From NCBI RefSeq assembly GCF_008727775.1, contig NZ_CP044232.1:1612001-1676000 (forward strand): a stretch of DNA of 64,000 bases, in the 5' to 3' direction. Made by a program: the position numbers and the translations under genes. Every line of letters starts with the position of its first letter. Position 1 is the first letter of the stretch. Below are positions 1 through 7,789 of this stretch, piece by piece. This stretch comes from Microbacterium lushaniae. GTDB taxonomy: Bacteria > Actinomycetota > Actinomycetes > Actinomycetales > Microbacteriaceae. The notes beneath the pieces were generated by a model. That model was not told the DNA's origin. It ran no database searches and worked only from the letters and a program-made list of their open reading frames with translations.

Positions 1-285
1 CTGCATCGTCATGCCCGATACCGCGAGGGCGGCGCCCACCACAAGCCCCAGCACCGTGCGGGGCAGGCGCGCGATGACGGCGCCCTCCCCGACGCCGTCG
101 ACGGTGCCGGTCAACGCGCTCCAGACCTCCGCGACCGACACCGGGCGCGTGCCGAAGGCGACCGAGGCGAGCATGAGCACGAGCACGATGCCGACGAGGA
201 CCGCGAGCCACAGCAGACGCACCGCTGCCGGACGCCGCAGGGGAGCGGTGTCCGGCAGCGGTGCCGTGCGCTGCAGAGCGGTCAC
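1..285 (-). CDS. Iron-siderophore ABC transporter permease (FecCD family), N-terminal part
   Basis: The gene runs off the left edge; only the first 95 codons are present. The reverse strand starts with GTG at 285, four bases after the stop of the substrate-binding lipoprotein gene, so the two are co-transcribed. The translation has a hydrophilic N-terminus, a strong membrane helix at about residues 23-44, then the FecCD-type stretch RLPRTVLGLVVGAALAVSG, which begins the second helix. FecCD permeases form the membrane channel of ferric-siderophore, heme or B12 importers. Iron is favoured by the partner protein and by the DtxR-like box ahead of the operon. The exact siderophore cannot be told. 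Confidence 0.85.
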   Translation of the reverse strand, partial: MTALQRTAPLPDTAPLRRPAAVRLLWLAVLVGIVLVLMLASVAFGTRPVSVAEVWSALTGTVDGVGEGAVIARLPRTVLGLVVGAALAVSGMTMQ

Positions 286-289
286 GGTC

Positions 290-1315
290 CTAGCCGAGGG
301 GAGCGGCCAGCACCGCGAAGTACTCGCGCACACCCCACGGGATCGACAGCGGGGTGGGGTTGGCCGACGCCGCGAGGGGGGTGCTGTCCTCGAGCACCGC
401 GATGCGGCCCTCGGCGATGGCGGGGATCTGGGAGAGCAGCGGGTCGGCCTGCAGCCGCGCGACCAGTTCGCCCTCGGGGTCGCCGTACGTGACGAACACG
501 TCGACGTCGGCGAAGCGATCGGCTTCCTCGGAGCTGACGGTGACGTAGAACTCCTCGGTACCCGCCGACTCCTCCTCGACGATGCTCGGCATCGGCAGGC
601 CGTGGTCCACGAGGAAGCCGGGGCGGGTGTCGTGGCTGGTGTAGAAGCCGATCGAGCTGAGGTCGGTCGGGTCGATGTAGGAGAACAGCACCGTCGCATC
701 CGCCAGCGCGGGGTTCTCCGCCAGCGCCGCGTCGACCTCGGCCTCGAGGTCGTCGACGAGGGCGTCACCCTCTGCTGCCAGGCCGAGAGCCTGCGAGTTC
801 ATGCGGATCATGTCCTGGTAGGAGGTCGCCCACGCCACATCGGGGTAGGCCACGACGGGCGCGATCTTCGACAGCGTCTCGTACTCCTCCTCGGTCAGTC
901 CGGAGTAGGACGCGAGGATGACGTCGGGCCGGGTGTCGACGACGGATTCGAAGTCGATGCCGTCTCCGCTGTCGAAGAGCACCGGGGTCTCGGCATCCAG
1001 CTCTTCCAGCCGCTCCTCGACCCACGGCAGCACGCCGTCGCCGTCGTCGTCGCCCCACGTGGCCTTCTCCATGCCGACCGGCACGATGCCCAGCGCAAGC
1101 GGCACCTCGTGGTTGGCCCACGCGACGGTGGCGACGCGCTCGGGCGCGGATTCGATCACGGTCTCGCCGAACGCGTGCTGGATCGTGACGGGGAAGACGT
1201 CGGAACCGGAGCCGGGGGCATCGCCGTCGGGCGGGGTCGAGCTCGCCGTGGAGCAGCCGGTCAGCAGCAGGGCGGTTCCGGCCACCAGAGCGGCGGCGGT
1301 GCGGATGCGGGGCAC
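290..1315 (-). CDS. Iron-siderophore ABC transporter substrate-binding lipoprotein
   Basis: The 341-residue protein begins with a lipoprotein signal: basic MPRIR, a hydrophobic stretch, and the lipobox LLTGC with the lipidated Cys near residue 21. The rest matches the FepB/FhuD-type periplasmic-binding fold (PeripBP_2): ESAPERVATVAWANHEVPLALGIVPVGM is typical of the first lobe and RPDVILASYSGLTEEEYETL of the region that follows. In Gram-positive bacteria such a protein is lipid-anchored outside the membrane and hands ferric siderophores to a FecCD permease, encoded next. A 19-bp DtxR/IdeR-like box lies 18 bp upstream of the ATG, so induction under iron starvation is expected. The family is clear; the ligand is not. 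Confidence 0.9.
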   Translation of the reverse strand: MPRIRTAAALVAGTALLLTGCSTASSTPPDGDAPGSGSDVFPVTIQHAFGETVIESAPERVATVAWANHEVPLALGIVPVGMEKATWGDDDGDGVLPWVEERLEELDAETPVLFDSGDGIDFESVVDTRPDVILASYSGLTEEEYETLSKIAPVVAYPDVAWATSYQDMIRMNSQALGLAAEGDALVDDLEAEVDAALAENPALADATVLFSYIDPTDLSSIGFYTSHDTRPGFLVDHGLPMPSIVEEESAGTEEFYVTVSSEEADRFADVDVFVTYGDPEGELVARLQADPLLSQIPAIAEGRIAVLEDSTPLAASANPTPLSIPWGVREYFAVLAAPLG

Positions 1316-1333
1316 AGGAGACTCCTCGAAGAG

Positions 1334-1352
1334 TTAGGTAAGGATCGCCTAA
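1334..1352. promoter_or_regulatory. Candidate DtxR/IdeR iron box
   Basis: TTAGGTAAGGATCGCCTAA matches 14 of 19 positions of the classical DtxR/IdeR consensus TTAGGTTAGCCTAACCTAA, with both outer half-sites (TTAGG and CCTAA) intact. It sits 18 bp upstream of the ATG of the siderophore-binding lipoprotein, where an Fe(II)-bound repressor would block transcription. The match was made by eye. Confidence 0.7.
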
Positions 1353-1417
1353 GTCTAAGGCGGTCTGCCGGATCACCGCGACCCGCCTTTCTCGACGGCG
1401 AGACAATGACGGGCGCG

Positions 1418-1423
1418 TATACT
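1418..1423 (+). promoter_or_regulatory. Possible -10 element for the ABC-F gene
   Basis: TATACT preceded by GCG lies 57 bp upstream of the GTG start of the ABC-F gene. No good -35 hexamer is visible at the right distance. The call rests on this hexamer alone. Confidence 0.3.
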
Positions 1424-1480
1424 GGGGGGCTGGCCATCGGCCGACCCACCCCCACCTCCCTGACAGATCGGACTTCCGCT

Positions 1481-3079
1481 GTGCTCGCCGTGCACGATCT
1501 CGAGATCCGCGTGGGCGCCCGCGTACTCATGTCCGACGTCTCGTTCCGCGTGTCCGATGGCGACAAGATCGGGTTGGTCGGGCGCAACGGCGCCGGGAAG
1601 ACCACCCTGACGAAGGTGCTCGCGGGCGATCTGGTGCCCAGCGACGGTCGCGTGGATCGCTCGGGCGAGCTGGGATATCTCCCGCAGGACCCGCGCACGG
1701 GCGACCCGGAGATGCTCGCCCGCACCCGCATCCTCGACGCCCGGGGCCTGGGCACCCTCGCGATCGGCATGCACGAGGCATCGGTGCAGATGGCCGATGA
1801 CGACGTGGATGTCGCGGCACGGGCCATGCGGCGCTACGGCAACCTCACCGAGCGCTTCGAGGCGCTCGGCGGCTACGCGGCCGAGGCCGAGGCGGCCTCG
1901 ATCGCGCACAACCTCTCGCTTCCCGACCGCATCCTCGACCAGCCCCTGAAGACCCTCTCGGGTGGCCAGCGGCGCCGCATCGAGCTGGCCCGCATCCTCT
2001 TCTCCGACGCCAGCACCATGATCCTGGACGAGCCCACCAACCACCTCGACGCCGACAGCGTCGTGTGGCTGCGCGAGTTCCTCAAAGGGTACAAGGGCGG
2101 GCTGATCGTGATCAGCCACGACGTGGAGCTGGTCGGCGAGACGGTGAACCGCGTCTTCTATCTCGATGCGAACCGCCAGGTCATCGACGTGTACAACATG
2201 AACTGGAAGAACTACCTGCGCCAGCGGGTGGCCGACGAGGAGCGCCGCAAGAAGGAGCGCGTCAACGTCGAGAAGAAGGCCACGGCACTGCAGCTGCAGG
2301 CGGCCCGGTTCGGCGCGAAGGCGTCCAAGGCCGCCGCGGCTCATCAGATGGTCGCCCGTGCGGAGAAGATGCTCTCGGGCCTGGACGACGTGCGTCAGGA
2401 GGAGCGGGTCGCCAAGCTGCGCTTCCCCAAGCCCGCCCCGTGCGGCAAGACCCCGCTGATGGCGCGGGGCCTGTCGAAGTCGTACGGGTCGCTGGAGATC
2501 TTCACCGACGTCGATCTGGCGATCGACCGCGGCTCGCGCGTGGTGATCCTCGGCCTCAACGGCGCGGGCAAGACGACCCTGCTGCGCATGCTCGCGGGGG
2601 TCGACAAGCCCGACACCGGCGTCATCGAGCCGGGGCACGGACTGAAGATCGGGTACTACGCCCAGGAGCACGAGAACCTCGACGTGCACCGCTCGGTGCT
2701 GGAGAACATGATGTCGGCAGCTCCGGACATCACCGCGACCGAGGCGCGCAAGGTGCTCGGATCCTTCCTGTTCACCGGCGATGACGTGCTCAAGCCCGCC
2801 GGCGTGCTGTCCGGTGGAGAGAAGACGCGCCTGTCTCTGGCGACCCTCGTGGTCTCCAGCGCCAACATGCTGCTGCTGGACGAACCGACCAACAACCTCG
2901 ACCCGGCCTCCCGTGAGGAGATCCTCGGCGCCCTCGCGCACTACGAGGGCGCGGTCGTGCTCGTCTCCCACGACGAGGGCGCGGTCGAGGCGCTCAACCC
3001 CGAGCGCGTGCTGATCCTGCCCGACGGCGTGGAAGACATCTGGGGTCGCGACTATGCCGACCTCATCACCCTCGCCTGA
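1481..3079 (+). CDS. ABC-F family ATPase (translation factor or resistance type)
   Basis: The GTG start gives a 532-residue protein with no membrane segments and two ABC domains, the ABC-F hallmark. Domain 1 has Walker A GRNGAGKTT near residues 34-42, signature LSGGQ near 159-163 and Walker B ILDEPTNHLD near 181-190. Domain 2 has GLNGAGKTT near 358-366, LSGGE near 443-447 and LLLDEPTNNLD near 464-474. Between them is a charged linker rich in Lys, Arg and Ala (about residues 240-320), the P-site tRNA interaction motif region of the family. ABC-F proteins act on ribosomes as ATP-dependent factors; some give antibiotic protection. Linker length alone does not separate a housekeeping EttA/Uup-like role from ribosome protection. 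The open frame extends far upstream, but the homology begins at this GTG. Confidence 0.9.
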   Translation: MLAVHDLEIRVGARVLMSDVSFRVSDGDKIGLVGRNGAGKTTLTKVLAGDLVPSDGRVDRSGELGYLPQDPRTGDPEMLARTRILDARGLGTLAIGMHEASVQMADDDVDVAARAMRRYGNLTERFEALGGYAAEAEAASIAHNLSLPDRILDQPLKTLSGGQRRRIELARILFSDASTMILDEPTNHLDADSVVWLREFLKGYKGGLIVISHDVELVGETVNRVFYLDANRQVIDVYNMNWKNYLRQRVADEERRKKERVNVEKKATALQLQAARFGAKASKAAAAHQMVARAEKMLSGLDDVRQEERVAKLRFPKPAPCGKTPLMARGLSKSYGSLEIFTDVDLAIDRGSRVVILGLNGAGKTTLLRMLAGVDKPDTGVIEPGHGLKIGYYAQEHENLDVHRSVLENMMSAAPDITATEARKVLGSFLFTGDDVLKPAGVLSGGEKTRLSLATLVVSSANMLLLDEPTNNLDPASREEILGALAHYEGAVVLVSHDEGAVEALNPERVLILPDGVEDIWGRDYADLITLA

Positions 3080-3088
3080 GGCGACCGC

Positions 3089-3901
3089 TCACGCGTCGAT
3101 CAGTGCGTCCTCGGCCTCGGCGTCGCGATCGCGACGGCGCGGACGCCGCGTCTCGGCATCCTCGCGCGCGTGCCGGCGCTCGGTCACGAGGATGTACAGG
3201 ATGAACGCGAACCCCATGATCGCGAACAGGATCCACTGCACCGCGTAGGACAGGTGCGGTCCGGGGTCCTCCGACGGCGAGGCGATCATGCCGGGCACGG
3301 TCGCCGGCGCCGGATCCTCGGACACCAGCATCCCGTACGCGCCGGTCTCCAGCTGATGCCCGGCGACCATGTCGGCCAGGAGCGGCAGGTGGATGGTGGG
3401 CACCTGGCCCTCAGGGGCCGTGCGGCCCGACGTCGGCAGCGGCTCGCCCGGGCGCAGGCGCACGGTCACCGTCGCCTGCCCGGAGGGCGGCGCGGGCACG
3501 ACGTCGGGATCGGGCTGGTTCTCGCCCGGCGCCACCCACCCGCGGTCCACCAGCAGGGCGCGGCCGTCGTCGAGCAGGAACGGCACGAGCACCTCGAACG
3601 CCGCGGTCCCGCCGTGCGGCCGGTTGCGCACGAGGACCTGCTCGTCGGCGAGGTACTCACCGGTGAGGACGACGGGGGTCCACTCGTCGGATGCGGCCAG
3701 CTCGTCGCCCGGCGCCAGCACGTCGGCGAGCGGGACGGGCGTCTTGTCGTAGTTGGCCTCCACGAGCGCGAGCTGGCGCCCGCGCTCCTCGCCGCGCGCG
3801 AACTGCCAGTTCGCGAGGAATCCGCAGGCGATCGCGAAGACGACGGCGACGGCGATGTAGGCGGTCCAGCGCACGAGCGCGGGCGCGGTCCGGCGGCTCA
3901 T
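3089..3901 (-). CDS. SURF1 family cytochrome oxidase assembly protein
   Basis: This 270-residue protein has the SURF1 layout. A first membrane helix lies at about residues 13-31 and is followed by WQFARGEERG. A large extracytoplasmic domain contains LVRNRPHGGTAAFEVLVPF and ALLVDRGWV, and a second helix lies near residues 215-235, followed by a charged tail. SURF1 proteins help insert heme a into cytochrome c oxidase subunit I. The ATG at 3901 overlaps the stop of the upstream small gene by 4 bp. The frame is open further upstream, but that part is a shadow of neighbouring genes. Its 3' end faces the ABC-F gene at 9 bp. Confidence 0.88.
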   Translation of the reverse strand: MSRRTAPALVRWTAYIAVAVVFAIACGFLANWQFARGEERGRQLALVEANYDKTPVPLADVLAPGDELAASDEWTPVVLTGEYLADEQVLVRNRPHGGTAAFEVLVPFLLDDGRALLVDRGWVAPGENQPDPDVVPAPPSGQATVTVRLRPGEPLPTSGRTAPEGQVPTIHLPLLADMVAGHQLETGAYGMLVSEDPAPATVPGMIASPSEDPGPHLSYAVQWILFAIMGFAFILYILVTERRHAREDAETRRPRRRDRDAEAEDALIDA

Positions 3902-4101
3902 GCGGTCGCTCCTTCGGGAGTCAGCCGGCCCACATCGAGCGGGAAGTCGCGCGCGGCCAGGAAGTCGCGGAGGTAGTCGACGTGCGCGTCGCACGCGACC
4001 CACTCCTTGCGGCGGTCGGCCGCGTGGATGCGGGGGTTGCGCCACGTGATCAGCCACGTCGCGGCGTCGCGGCATCCCGCGCGTGAGCATTCGGCGGTCA
4101 T
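3898..4101 (-). CDS. Small cysteine-containing protein between SURF1 and DUF3099 genes
   Basis: This 67-residue protein is tied to both neighbours by 4-bp ATGA overlaps, which argues that it is real. It has Cys at residues 5 and 10 (CSRAGC), ITWRNPRIH, and a WVACDAHVDYLRDFL segment with another Cys and a nearby His. The spacing suggests a small metal-binding site. Similar short proteins beside SURF1/DUF3099 genes in actinobacteria have been annotated inconsistently, including a misleading acetone carboxylase label. No enzymatic function can be inferred. Confidence 0.7.
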   Translation of the reverse strand: MTAECSRAGCRDAATWLITWRNPRIHAADRRKEWVACDAHVDYLRDFLAARDFPLDVGRLTPEGATA

Positions 4102-4463
4102 CGTTCGTCCTCCGGCTCCGGGCTCAGCCGGGGCGTCTCGCTGATGCGGATCACACCCGGCGCGGCCGGGGGAGCGGGCGCCTCGGGGGCCGGCGTGGCG
4201 ATCTGACGGTCGGGACTCTCCGCCGCGGCGCGGCGCGGATCGGCCCCCACGTTGGCGATCACCACGGCGATGTACGGCAGGAACACCGCAGCTGCCCCCA
4301 GGACCCACGTGTACCACCCGTAGGGGGTGATCAGCACCATCGCGATGAAGCAGGCGATGCGGATGCCCATCGTGATCATGTACTTGACCAGCCGCGCGCC
4401 GGCCTCGTCGCGCGGAGCGCGGGGCAACGAGGTCGCGGAGGGCGTGCGGGGGGACGATTTCAC
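4098..4463 (-). CDS. DUF3099 membrane protein
   Basis: The 121-residue protein has two adjoining membrane helices at about residues 28-47 and 51-71. They contain the DUF3099 hallmarks YMITMGIRIACFIAM, GWYTWVLGAAAVFLPYIAV and IANVGAD. Both tails are soluble and the C-terminal one is Pro/Ala-rich. DUF3099 is an actinobacterial family of unknown function. The stop overlaps the start of the small cysteine protein, so it heads a three-gene unit with that gene and SURF1. Confidence 0.85.
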   Translation of the reverse strand: MKSSPRTPSATSLPRAPRDEAGARLVKYMITMGIRIACFIAMVLITPYGWYTWVLGAAAVFLPYIAVVIANVGADPRRAAAESPDRQIATPAPEAPAPPAAPGVIRISETPRLSPEPEDER

Positions 4464-4502
4464 GGTCCTCCCAGCCTACGCCGGGCTCGCCTGGGCGGGA
4501 TC

Positions 4503-4991
4503 TCAGGCGCTGGAGGGCACCGCCGCCCCCATGAACCCCATGAGCAGGAGGAAGGGGAGCACCACCAGCATGACGAACATCAGCGCGGAAAGCGCCACCC
4601 CCGACCAGCCGATGATCGTGCCGGCCATCGCCATGCCGTAGCCGGCTTCGCCGGAGGTCTTCAGGCGCTTGAGCGAGAGGTGACCCAGGATGACGCCGGC
4701 CACCGACGCCAGGCCGAGGACGATCGTGAAGGAGAAGACGATGCCGACGATCGAGCAGACGAGCGACGCGACGGCCAAGCCGTTCGTCCTGCGCTGCGGA
4801 TAGGCCGGGGCGCCGTAGCCCTGCGGGGCAGCGTAGCTCTGGCGTACCGGATACACCTGCTGGGCGGGATACGCCGGCGGCGCATAGTCCTGGGGCGCCG
4901 GCGGAGCGTAGCGCTGCGGGTGGGCCGGCGGCGGCGGGATCGGCGTGCGGGGGGTCGTGTCGTCGTCAGGCGGCGAAGTGGGGTCGCTCAC
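4503..4991 (-). CDS. DUF4190 domain membrane protein with Pro/Tyr-rich N-terminus
   Basis: The GTG at 4991 is preferred because AAGGGGGG lies 6 bp upstream; a longer frame from 5024 would bury that site. The 162-residue protein has a disordered N-terminal half with repeated YAPP/YGAP/YPxQ units, then a DUF4190 domain: NGLAVASLVCSIVGIV and a glycine-rich second helix, GHLSLKRLK, and a C-terminal hydrophobic segment. Three membrane helices are likely. DUF4190 proteins are small membrane proteins of unknown function, common in actinobacteria. A separate unit from the DUF3099 group is likely. Confidence 0.8.
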   Translation of the reverse strand: MSDPTSPPDDDTTPRTPIPPPPAHPQRYAPPAPQDYAPPAYPAQQVYPVRQSYAAPQGYGAPAYPQRRTNGLAVASLVCSIVGIVFSFTIVLGLASVAGVILGHLSLKRLKTSGEAGYGMAMAGTIIGWSGVALSALMFVMLVVLPFLLLMGFMGAAVPSSA

Positions 4992-5118
4992 GCGAGGCCC
5001 CCCTTTCTTCTCGAGTGCTCCCACATTCCCAGTGGCGCCGCCGTGGTGTCAAACACGGCGGATGCCGCTCGCCTAGGCTGGGGCCGTTCGCATCCCCTCG
5101 CCGAAACGGAGTGTGCCC

Positions 5119-5829
5119 ATGGCGACCGATCGTGTCGTGCTCGTGACCGGAGGAAACCGCGGGATCGGGCGTGCGATCGCCGAGCGCTTCGTAGCCGAGG
5201 GCTACCGCGTGGCCGTGACGGCCCGCTCGGGCGATGGGCCGATGGGCACGCTCACGGTGCGCGCCGACGTCACGGACGCCGCGGCCGTGGATGCGGCATT
5301 CCGCGAGGTGGAGGCCACGCTCGGGCCCGTGGAGATCGTCGTCGCGAACGCCGGCATCACGAAGGACACCCTCCTCATGCGCATGAGCGAGGACGATTTC
5401 GACTCCGTCGTCGCGACCAACCTCGGGGGAGCGTTCCGCGTCGTCAAACGCGCGTCCAAGGGCATGCTGCGCGCACGCTGGGGGCGCGTCATCCTCATCT
5501 CCAGCGTCGTGGGGCTGCTGGGTTCTGCCGGGCAGGTGAACTACGCCGCATCCAAGAGCGGGCTCGTCGGCTTCGCCCGTTCGCTCACGCGCGAGCTCGG
5601 CGGGCGCGGCATCACGGCCAACGTCGTGGCGCCCGGCTTCATCGAGACCGACATGACGGCGGAGCTGCCGGAGGAGACGCAGGCGGAGTACAAGCGGAGC
5701 ATCCCGGCCGGCCGGTTCGCGACCCCGGACGAGGTCGCGGGTGTGGTCACGTGGCTCGCGTCGGAGGACGCCGCCTACATCTCCGGCGCCGTCATCCCCG
5801 TCGACGGCGGCCTCGGGATGGGTCACTGA
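5119..5829 (+). CDS. fabG: 3-oxoacyl-[acyl-carrier-protein] reductase
   Basis: This is a classical short-chain dehydrogenase of 236 residues. It has the NADPH motif TGGNRGIG at residues 9-16, NAG in the middle, the catalytic Ser in ILISSVVGL, the YAASK active site, and the C-terminal SGAVIPVDGGLGMGH typical of FabG. FabG reduces 3-oxoacyl-ACP in fatty acid elongation. ATG at 5119 is chosen over GTG at 5113 because ACGGAG lies 7 bp upstream of it. It stands alone here, so another ketoreductase role cannot be excluded, but the C-terminal motif supports FabG. Confidence 0.85.
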   Translation: MATDRVVLVTGGNRGIGRAIAERFVAEGYRVAVTARSGDGPMGTLTVRADVTDAAAVDAAFREVEATLGPVEIVVANAGITKDTLLMRMSEDDFDSVVATNLGGAFRVVKRASKGMLRARWGRVILISSVVGLLGSAGQVNYAASKSGLVGFARSLTRELGGRGITANVVAPGFIETDMTAELPEETQAEYKRSIPAGRFATPDEVAGVVTWLASEDAAYISGAVIPVDGGLGMGH

Positions 5830-5850
5830 CCCGCGCCGACCGGCGCACGC

Positions 5851-6543
5851 TCACACCAGGGCGGCGGCGATCGCGCGGCCGAGCTCGGCCGGCTGGGAGA
5901 ACTGCGGCCAGTGGCCCGAATTCAGCTCGACGATGGTGACGGCTTGGAGGGCGGCGAGGTCGGCTGCCCACGGCGGGGCCTGGGCGATGGTCGCGTGCAG
6001 GTCTGCCGCCGGCATCGTGCCGGTGAGCATCGTCACGGGGATCGCGTAGCGTCTCGGGTCGGTGAGGGAGATCGCGTCCGTGGGGATCCGCGCGGGCACC
6101 GACCGCGCGCGGGATGCCGCGGCGGCCCGCGTCCGGTCGTCCAGGTCGCCCACCTCGGCGTCTTCGAACGCGTCCCACCCGGGGAAGGGGACGACGCCCT
6201 CGACGACGGGGAACTCCCAGATCGACCCGCCGTCGCCGGGCGGGAAGGTGTCGACGAACACGATGCGGGCGGCCCGGTCGGGGCGCGCGTCGGCCGCGCC
6301 CCACGCGACGTTCCCGCCGCCGGAGTGCCCGACGAGCACGACCGGATCGGGCAGGCGGTCGATCTCGGCCACCACCGCGGCCACCCAGTCGGCGATGCCG
6401 ATGTCGGCGGAGCGTTCGGCCGGTTCGCCCAGGCCCGGCATCGTCAGCGGATGGGACGTGTGGCCGGCGGCCTCCAGCGCCGGGACGACGTCGTCCCACG
6501 TGGAGGCATCGAGCCACAGGCCGGGGATCAGGATGATGTGCAT
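5851..6543 (-). CDS. Alpha/beta hydrolase
   Basis: The 230-residue cytoplasmic protein starts directly with the first beta strand (MHIILIPGLWLDASTW). It carries the nucleophile elbow GHSGGG with Ser74 and a late His in LNSGHWPQFSQP, as expected for the triad. It resembles small esterase-like or salicylate-esterase-like hydrolases; the substrate is unknown. It is convergent with fabG and lies 31 bp upstream of the serB stop, so it is probably independent. Confidence 0.82.
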   Translation of the reverse strand: MHIILIPGLWLDASTWDDVVPALEAAGHTSHPLTMPGLGEPAERSADIGIADWVAAVVAEIDRLPDPVVLVGHSGGGNVAWGAADARPDRAARIVFVDTFPPGDGGSIWEFPVVEGVVPFPGWDAFEDAEVGDLDDRTRAAAASRARSVPARIPTDAISLTDPRRYAIPVTMLTGTMPAADLHATIAQAPPWAADLAALQAVTIVELNSGHWPQFSQPAELGRAIAAALV

Positions 6544-6574
6544 GCCCGCACGCTACGCCCGGCCCCCGACACGG

Positions 6575-7213
6575 TCAGGGCAGGAGGGGGATGACCTGCG
6601 CGAGATCCACCGGGGCGATCACGAGGTCGGCGCGCTCGCGCACGGCGGGCTTGGCGTTGAACGCCAGGCCGAGCGCGGCCGCGGCGAGCATCAGCAGATC
6701 GTTAGCGCCGTCGCCGATCGCGATCGTCCCACCCGCGGGCACGCCGAATTCCTCGGCCCATTCGCGCAGCGACGCGGCCTTGGCGGCGCCGTCGACGATG
6801 TCACCGGCCACCCGCCCGGTGAGCACGCCGTCGGCGGTCTCGAGGCGATTCGCGCGCCAGCGGTCGATGCCCAGTGCCGGTGCGATCTCGTCGAGCACCT
6901 CGTGGAATCCACCGGAGACCACCGCCACCACTCCACCGCGTTCGTGCACGGCGGCGACGAGCTCACGCACACCGGGGGTCGGCTCCACGCGTGCCACCAC
7001 GCGCGCGAAGGCCGCCACCGGCACGCCGCGCAGCTCCGACACGCGCGAGCGCAGGCTCTCGGCGAAGTCGACCTCGCCCCGCATCGCCGCCTCCGTCGCC
7101 GCGGCGACCTCCGCGCCGCGGCCGGCCTCCTCGGCGATCAGCTCGATGACTTCATTGCGCAGGAGAGTGGAGTCGGCGTCGAGGACGACGAGAAGGGGGG
7201 AAGCGTCGGGCAC
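6575..7213 (-). CDS. serB: Phosphoserine phosphatase (HAD family)
   Basis: The 212-residue protein shows all HAD motifs: VVLDADSTL with nucleophile Asp12 and acid Asp14, VVSGGFHEVLDEI as motif II, and IAIGDGANDLLML as motif III/IV. RNEVIELIAEEAGRG in the cap is typical of SerB, which makes the last step of serine biosynthesis. GTG at 7213 is the start that leaves a normal length; the open frame continues upstream through the luxS region only by chance. There is no N-terminal ACT domain, unlike the long actinobacterial SerB2 enzymes. Confidence 0.9.
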   Translation of the reverse strand: MPDASPLLVVLDADSTLLRNEVIELIAEEAGRGAEVAAATEAAMRGEVDFAESLRSRVSELRGVPVAAFARVVARVEPTPGVRELVAAVHERGGVVAVVSGGFHEVLDEIAPALGIDRWRANRLETADGVLTGRVAGDIVDGAAKAASLREWAEEFGVPAGGTIAIGDGANDLLMLAAAALGLAFNAKPAVRERADLVIAPVDLAQVIPLLP

Positions 7214-7309
7214 GCGCTCGACCCTAGCGCGCCGCCGCGCGACAGCACGTCGTAGGCTCGAACCGTCGCGTGCGCGCGATGCCCCCTGAACCACCCGAGG
7301 AGTACCGCC

Positions 7310-7783
7310 ATGGCCGACGTCGAGAGCTTCACCCTGGACCACACCGCCGTGAAGGCGCCCTACGTGCGCCTCATCGGCACCGAGACGGGGCTGCGCGGCG
7401 ACGTCATCTCGAACTTCGACGTGCGCTTCGTCCAGCCCAACGAGGGGGAGATCCCCACCGCGGGGATCCACACGATCGAGCACATGCTCGCGAGCCTCCT
7501 GCGCGACCGGCTGGAGGGGATCATCGACATCTCCCCGTTCGGCTGCCGCACCGGTTTCCACCTCATCACGTGGGGGGAGCCGGCCCTGGGCGACGTCGTC
7601 GGGGCGCTGCGCGACGGATTGCGCTTCATCGCCGAGGAGGCCGTGGAAAGCGACATCCCCGGCGTCGACGCGGTCAGCTGCGGCAACTACCGCGACCACA
7701 GCCTGCACACCGCGCGCGAGTGGTCGGCGCTGATCCTGCAGCAGGGCATCAGCCTCGACGCCTTCGAGCGCGTCGGGGTCTGA
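7310..7783 (+). CDS. luxS: S-ribosylhomocysteine lyase
   Basis: The 157-residue protein has the full LuxS metal site: HTIEH with His54 and His58, and SCGNYRDH with Cys124. The catalytic Cys79 sits in FGCRTGFHL. LuxS splits S-ribosylhomocysteine to homocysteine and DPD, the precursor of autoinducer-2, in the activated methyl cycle. GAGGAG lies just upstream of the ATG. Its stop is 6 bp from the stop of glgC on the other strand. No pfs/mtnN partner lies in the window. Confidence 0.95.
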   Translation: MADVESFTLDHTAVKAPYVRLIGTETGLRGDVISNFDVRFVQPNEGEIPTAGIHTIEHMLASLLRDRLEGIIDISPFGCRTGFHLITWGEPALGDVVGALRDGLRFIAEEAVESDIPGVDAVSCGNYRDHSLHTAREWSALILQQGISLDAFERVGV

Positions 7784-7789
7784 CACCGG

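Noticed and set aside
11..1480. Long plus-strand open frame upstream of the ABC-F gene
   Set aside because: It is antisense to the siderophore-binding gene, of low-complexity shadow composition, and the ABC-F homology starts at 1481.
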